A DNA stretch of 64,000 nucleotides from Streptomyces profundus (GTDB taxonomy: Bacteria; Actinomycetota; Actinomycetes; Streptomycetales; Streptomycetaceae). Shown in pieces: positions 60,168 through 64,000 of the stretch (position 1 is the first letter of the stretch; each line of letters begins with the position of its first letter). The notes beneath the pieces were generated by a model. That model saw only the letters and a list, made by a program, of their open reading frames with translations, was not told the DNA's origin and did not search any database. The stretch lies in contig NZ_CP082362.1 in NCBI RefSeq assembly GCF_020740535.1, positions 5,454,501 through 5,518,500 of the forward strand, written 5' to 3'. Made by a program: the position numbers and the translations under genes.

Positions 60168-61739
60168 ATGCGACCCACTCTCGCCGCACTCACGCAGCAC
60201 AGCGCGCTCCGGCTCCGGGTCCGCGCGGGGGAGGACCGGCTGGACACCGAGGTGCGGTGGGCGCACACCAGCGAGATGACCGATCCGACGCCTTTTCTGG
60301 ACGGCGGCGAGCTGTTGTTGACCATCGGGCTCAAGCTTCCGGTGGACGAACTGGACGCGATGCGCGCCTATGTGGCGCGACTGACCGCGGCGGGGGTGGT
60401 CGGGCTCGGCTTCGGCGTCGGGGTCAACCACCCGGAGGTCACCCCCGAGTTGCTCCAGGCGGTGCGGGAGGCGGGGCTGCCGCTGCTCGAGGTGCCGCAG
60501 CGCACCCCGTTCATCGCGATCAGCAAGGCGGTCTCCGCCGCGATCGCCGCCGAGCAGTACCGCACGGTGACGGCCGGCTTCGCCGCGCAGCGCGAGTTGA
60601 CCAGGGCGGCGGTCTCGCCCGAGGGGCCGCAGGCGCTGCTGACGCGGCTGGCGGCGCAGGTGGACGGTTGGGCCGCGCTCTGCGACCGTTCGGGCGCCGT
60701 GACGGCCGTCGCTCCCGGTTGGGCCGCGCGCCGGGCGGGGCGGTTGGCCGAGGAGGTACGGCGGTTGGGCGACCGTCCGGCCCCGGCGAGCACCGTCTGC
60801 GCGGTGCCGGCCGAGGACGGCGGGCCGCCGGGGGCGGACCGCGTCGAGCTCCAGATGGTCGGCACCGGGCAGCGGGACCGCGCCGTGCTGGCGATCGGCA
60901 CCGCCGCCCCGCTCGGCACCACGGGCCGGTACGCGGTGCAGGCGGCGGTCGCGCTGCTCACCCTGGTGACGGAGCGCTCGCTGGCCTACCAGCTGGCCGA
61001 GTCCCGGCTCGGCGGCGCGGTGCTGCGGATGTTGCTGAGCGGTGAGCCGGACCACGCCAGGGCGGTCGCCGGCCAGCTGTACGGCGGCCTGCTGGACGCG
61101 CCGCTGCGGGTGGTGGCCGTCGAGGGCGCGGAGCCGGCGGCGCTGACCGCGCTGGGGCAGGCGATAGAGGGCGCGGCGGCCCGCGCCGGCGAGTCGGTGC
61201 TGGCCGCGCCGGACGGCGAGGGCCTGGTGCTGCTGCTGGCCGACGGCGGCGGCGCGGTCGCCGCCTGTCTCGACCACGCGTCGAAGTCCGGGGACGGCGT
61301 GGTCGTCGGCCTGTCGGCGCCGACCGGTCTTGCCGGCGTCGACGCCGGCTACCAACAGGCCAGGGAGGCCCTGCTGGTGGCCAGGCGGCGGGGCGACACA
61401 CTGGTGGAGCACGACAATGTGGCCGTCGGTTCCGTGCTGCCCCTGCTGGGCGACGAGGCGGTGCGGGCCTTCGCGGACGGGATGCTGCGGTCGCTGCGCG
61501 AGCACGACAAGAGCGGACGCGGCGATCTGTTGGCCTCGTTGCGGGCCTGGCTCTCCCGGCACGGGCAGTGGGACGCGGCGGCGGCCGATCTGGGGGTGCA
61601 CCGGCACACGTTGCGCTACCGGATGCGGCGCGTCGAGGAGATCCTGGACCGGTCCCTGGACGATCCGGATCTGCGGATGGAGCTGTGGCTGGCGCTCAAG
61701 GCCAGCGGGGTGGCCGCCCGGCGGTACCCCAGGGCCTGA
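60168..61739 (+). CDS. PucR family transcriptional regulator
   Basis: The 523-residue protein has an N-terminal PucR-like ligand domain (about 1-125, with EVRWAHTSEMTDPTPFLDGG), a middle GGDEF-like region and a C-terminal helix-turn-helix (about 465-515: WDAAAADLGVHRHTLRYRMR, RVEEILDRSLDDP). PucR-type proteins are activators of purine, amine or amino-acid catabolic genes and often control an adjacent dehydrogenase. The ATG at 60168 has a poor ribosome binding site. The next gene is a dehydrogenase on the same strand 184 bp later, with an inverted repeat between. Confidence 0.88.
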   Translation: MRPTLAALTQHSALRLRVRAGEDRLDTEVRWAHTSEMTDPTPFLDGGELLLTIGLKLPVDELDAMRAYVARLTAAGVVGLGFGVGVNHPEVTPELLQAVREAGLPLLEVPQRTPFIAISKAVSAAIAAEQYRTVTAGFAAQRELTRAAVSPEGPQALLTRLAAQVDGWAALCDRSGAVTAVAPGWAARRAGRLAEEVRRLGDRPAPASTVCAVPAEDGGPPGADRVELQMVGTGQRDRAVLAIGTAAPLGTTGRYAVQAAVALLTLVTERSLAYQLAESRLGGAVLRMLLSGEPDHARAVAGQLYGGLLDAPLRVVAVEGAEPAALTALGQAIEGAAARAGESVLAAPDGEGLVLLLADGGGAVAACLDHASKSGDGVVVGLSAPTGLAGVDAGYQQAREALLVARRRGDTLVEHDNVAVGSVLPLLGDEAVRAFADGMLRSLREHDKSGRGDLLASLRAWLSRHGQWDAAAADLGVHRHTLRYRMRRVEEILDRSLDDPDLRMELWLALKASGVAARRYPRA

Positions 61740-61769
61740 AGGGCCCCGTCCCCCCTTGCGCGTCGGTTC

Positions 61770-61828
61770 CTTGTCCAGCCCTACCAAATGGCAGTGTCGG
61801 CCCGCCGCGCCGCTACAAACCGGACAAG
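61770..61828. promoter_or_regulatory. Spaced inverted repeat CTTGTCC/GGACAAG before the dehydrogenase
   Basis: CTTGTCC at 61770-61776 is inverted as GGACAAG at 61822-61828 with 45 nt between; the right arm is also part of a small local hairpin (GGACAAGAAGTCC). It lies in the gap between the PucR-type regulator gene and the dehydrogenase, so it could be its operator. Confidence 0.4.
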
Positions 61829-61923
61829 AAGTCCGGGCGGTCGAGCGCCTACGGTGGGTGCGGGCGAGGGGCGTGCCGTCCCTTTCGCCGCTGGTTTCCA
61901 GAGCTTTGGAAGGGCGGACCGTG

Positions 61924-63378
61924 ATGACGTCAACGACATCCCCGCAGGCGTTCTGGCTGGCCGGGCGCGCGGCGCGCGGCGAGCGCACCCTGGAGGTCAC
62001 CTCGCCGTGGGACGGCCGCACGGTGGGGGTGGTCTCCGTGCCCACGGCCGAGCAGACGGAGGAGGCGGTGGCCCGCGCCGCCGAGGTCGCCGAGGAGTTC
62101 GCCGCCACCCCCGCCTACGTCCGGGCCGCGGCCCTCGACCACGTGCGGGCCGCCATCGAGGCACGCTCGGACGAGGTGGCGCGGCTGATCTCGGCGGAGA
62201 ACGGCAAGCCGATCAAATGGGCCAGGGTCGAGGTGGCCCGCTGCCTCTCGGTCTTCCGCTGGGCGTCCGACGAGGCGCGCCGCTTCAACGGCGGCACCGC
62301 GCAGCGGCTGGACGCCGACGCGGGCGGCACCGGCCGGCTGGCGCTGACCCGGCGGGTGCCCTACGGCCCGGTGCTCGGCATCGCCCCGTTCAACTTCCCG
62401 CTCAACCTCTGCGCCCACAAGGTCGCGCCGGCGATCGCCGCCGGCGCGCCGATCGTGCTCAAGCCGGCGCCCGCCACCCCGCTCTCCGGCCTGCTGCTGG
62501 GCGAGTTGCTCGCCGAGACGGAGCTGCCCGCCGGCGCGGTGAGCGTGTTGCCGGTGCCGAACGACGCGATGCCCGAGCTGGTGGCGGACCCGAGGCTGCC
62601 GGTGATCTCGTTCACCGGGTCGGTGCCGGTCGGCTGGTCGATCAGGGATTCGGTGCCGCGCAAGCGGGTCACCCTGGAGCTGGGCGGCAACGGCGCCGCC
62701 GTGGTGCTCGCCGACTGGGCCGACGACGCCGATCTGGACTGGGCGGCCGAGCGGATCGCGACCTTCTCCAACTACCAGGGCGGGCAGTCCTGCATCTCGG
62801 TGCAGCGGGTGATCGCGGACGCCTCGGTCTACGACCGGCTGCTGCCCCGACTGATCGCCGCCGTCGACGGCCTGGTCACCGGGGACCCGTCTGACCCGGC
62901 CACCGATGTCGGCCCGCTGGTCAGCGAGGACGCGGCCCGCCGGGTCGAGGAGTGGGTGAACGAGGCGGTCGCCGGCGGCGCCTCGGTCCTGGCCGGCGGC
63001 ACCAGGGAGGGCGCGAGCTTCGCCCCGACCGTGCTGGCCGACGTCCCCGGCGACGCCCGGATCTCCTGCGACGAGGTCTTCGGGCCCGTCCTCTCGGTGA
63101 CCAGGGTGGACGGCGAGGCCGCCGCCTTCGCCGCGGCCAACGACTCCACCTTCGGCCTCCAGGCCGGCGTCTTCACCCGCGACCTCCAGGCCGCCTTCCG
63201 CGCCCACCGCGCGCTGGAGGTCGGCGGCGTGGTGATCGGCGACGTCCCGTCCTACCGTGCCGACCAGATGCCCTACGGCGGCGTCAAGCAGTCGGGCGTG
63301 GGCCGGGAGGGCGTCCAGTACGCCATGGAGGACTACACCTACGAACGCGTCATGGTCCTCACCGGCCTCACTCTCTGA
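61924..63378 (+). CDS. Aldehyde dehydrogenase (succinate-semialdehyde-like)
   Basis: The 484-residue NAD(P)-dependent dehydrogenase has catalytic Cys290 in GGQSCISVQR and base Glu252 in LELGGNG; cofactor motifs are APFNFPLNLCAHKVAP and KPAPATPLSG. The C-terminal GGVKQSGVGREGVQYAMEDY is the normal dehydrogenase end. Close relatives are labelled simply aldehyde dehydrogenase; the neighbourhood of gabT and a PucR-type regulator suggests oxidation of succinate semialdehyde or another amine-derived aldehyde, which sequence alone does not prove. ATG 61924 follows in-frame GTG 61921, and GGAAGGGCGG is upstream. Confidence 0.88.
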   Translation: MTSTTSPQAFWLAGRAARGERTLEVTSPWDGRTVGVVSVPTAEQTEEAVARAAEVAEEFAATPAYVRAAALDHVRAAIEARSDEVARLISAENGKPIKWARVEVARCLSVFRWASDEARRFNGGTAQRLDADAGGTGRLALTRRVPYGPVLGIAPFNFPLNLCAHKVAPAIAAGAPIVLKPAPATPLSGLLLGELLAETELPAGAVSVLPVPNDAMPELVADPRLPVISFTGSVPVGWSIRDSVPRKRVTLELGGNGAAVVLADWADDADLDWAAERIATFSNYQGGQSCISVQRVIADASVYDRLLPRLIAAVDGLVTGDPSDPATDVGPLVSEDAARRVEEWVNEAVAGGASVLAGGTREGASFAPTVLADVPGDARISCDEVFGPVLSVTRVDGEAAAFAAANDSTFGLQAGVFTRDLQAAFRAHRALEVGGVVIGDVPSYRADQMPYGGVKQSGVGREGVQYAMEDYTYERVMVLTGLTL

Positions 63379-63416
63379 CGCACGCCCCCCGAGCCGCCGC
63401 ACGGAGGCTGACGCGT

Positions 63417-63451
63417 CCCCGGCCCGCCCCCCAAGGAGCGACGGGCCGGGG
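63417..63451 (+). terminator. Terminator hairpin after the second aldehyde dehydrogenase
   Basis: CCCCGGCCCG at 63417-63426 pairs perfectly with CGGGCCGGGG at 63442-63451, a 10-bp stem with a 15-nt loop, starting 38 bp after the stop codon. Confidence 0.7.
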
Positions 63452-63698
63452 TCCAACCCCTGGTGCGCCGCCGGCCCAACACACTCCGGCCCCCGAAGGA
63501 CAGCCCCTACGACGAACGCGGTCCGCTCGGAGTTCCTGCTCGCCCGCACCCGATCGCCAGGCCCCCAGCCCCACGGCGGGACACGCTCCCGGCCCCCGAC
63601 ACTCCACGCACCGGCCCGGACCCACCTCGCCCCCCACCCCGAACGCCCCGCGCACCAGGCCCGCGACCAGCCCACCCCGGCCGCCCACCCCAGCCGCT

Positions 63699-64000
63699 AC
63701 GGCGGTCACTCCGTGCAGCGGCCCGGCGGTTAGCCCTTCCCCGGTCGGGCCCGTCGCCGTTCCTACGACGGTCGCTTCGCGCAGCGGGCCGGTGGCCAAG
63801 CCCACCCCGGTCAGTGCCTTTCCCCCGGCGGTCAGCCCCTGCCCGGTCGGGCCCGTCGGCCGTCCCCACGGAGGTTGTTCCGTGCAACGGCCCGGCGGCC
63901 AGCCCCTCCCGGTCGGGCCCGTCGGCCGTCCCCACGGCGGTCGCTTCGCGCAGCGGGCCGGTGGCCAGGCCCACCCCGGTCAGTGCCTTTCCCCCGGCGG
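63699..64000. repeat. Imperfect tandem repeat of about 168 bp running off the right edge
   Basis: The block starting CGGTCGGGCCCGTCG recurs at 63742, 63844 and 63910. The 63742 and 63910 copies match over about 90 bp with a few changes and offset 168 bp; the middle copy belongs to a shorter 66-bp submodule, so the unit is 102 + 66 bp. A CCGTGCA(G/A)CGGCCCGGCGG element at about 63711 and 63880 marks the partner submodule. Single-base indels break the frame between copies. Confidence 0.7.

Larger units (their letters stand above)
63379..64000. other. Right-edge region with a terminator and a degenerate tandem repeat
   Basis: No gene is clearly supported in these 622 bp. After the terminator at 63417-63451 the sequence is very C-rich up to about 63690, then enters the repeat at 63699. 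Minus-strand frames (about 63368-63805 and 63507-63974) encode related Gly/Ala-rich 22-residue-like repeats but in shifted frames and with poor third-position bias, so coding is doubtful. If real, the gene would start beyond the right edge. Confidence 0.45.

Noticed and set aside
61330..61923. In-frame extension upstream of the second aldehyde dehydrogenase
   Set aside because: It overlaps the PucR-type gene in another frame and the enzyme already has a complete N-terminus at 61924.
63699..64000. CRISPR array
   Set aside because: Repeat units are 66-168 bp, not 25-40 bp with unique spacers, and no cas gene is near.

Overview
The window is a gene-dense stretch of a Streptomyces chromosome core. 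The reasons are very high GC with G/C in almost every third codon position, frequent GTG and TTG starts, the sporulation sigma factor WhiG, the NsdA regulator, a run of four type I signal peptidases, and the order rsmD-coaD-rpmF-rnc-mutM-smc-ftsY-nsdA-amtB-glnK-glnD-ffh known from Streptomyces coelicolor. No rRNA, tRNA, insertion sequence, prophage or CRISPR array was recognised.

Layout. 1-5.3 kb holds the end of an unknown protein, then rsmD, coaD, a DivIVA-like coiled-coil protein, yceD, rpmF, rnc and mutM. 5.3-7.3 kb holds a secreted CAP-domain protein, an acylphosphatase and a small coiled-coil protein with a UUCG-loop terminator. 7.3-15 kb holds smc, ftsY, a convergent Prim-Pol-like gene and nsdA. 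15-19.3 kb is the nitrogen operon amtB-glnK-glnD behind a GlnR-type operator. 19.3-30 kb holds ffh, an archaeal-type prolyl-tRNA synthetase, a SprT-like gene, the rpsP-khpA-rimM-trmD-rplS ribosome and tRNA operon, the signal peptidase cluster and a DUF2469 gene. 30-35.6 kb (M23 peptidase, tetR, whiG, dprA, yifB, yraN) looks inverted compared with the usual actinobacterial order. 36-41.7 kb holds rpsB-tsf-pyrH-frr-cdsA-rlmN. 41.7-45.7 kb is a thiamine ABC transporter under a TPP riboswitch. 45.8-64 kb is more accessory: a secreted glycoside hydrolase, an ABC pair, two aldehyde dehydrogenases, a GABA aminotransferase, a futalosine-type deaminase, a sugar-transporter ATPase, a membrane ATPase resembling a conjugative coupling protein, a PucR-type regulator and a degenerate tandem repeat at the right edge.

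How the genes work together. Much of the left and middle part serves translation and protein export: ribosomal proteins L32, S16, L19 and S2, EF-Ts, ribosome recycling factor, rRNA and tRNA modification enzymes, the SRP GTPases Ffh and FtsY, and four signal peptidases. SMC, the DivIVA-like protein and WhiG tie the region to chromosome organisation, polar growth and sporulation. The right part suggests breakdown of putrescine or GABA (aminobutyraldehyde dehydrogenase, GabT, second dehydrogenase, PucR-type regulator).

Most of the window is conserved housekeeping sequence and I see no clear new defence or biosynthetic system. The best leads are the inverted whiG block with DnaA-box-like sites at its ends, the M23 peptidase frame that stays open antisense through the whole of tetR, the FUS-like Tyr/Gly/Gln tail of the DivIVA-like protein, the archaeal-type ProRS, the orphan coupling-protein-like ATPase, and several operator-like dyads. 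Starts were chosen by eye from ribosome binding sites and family length.
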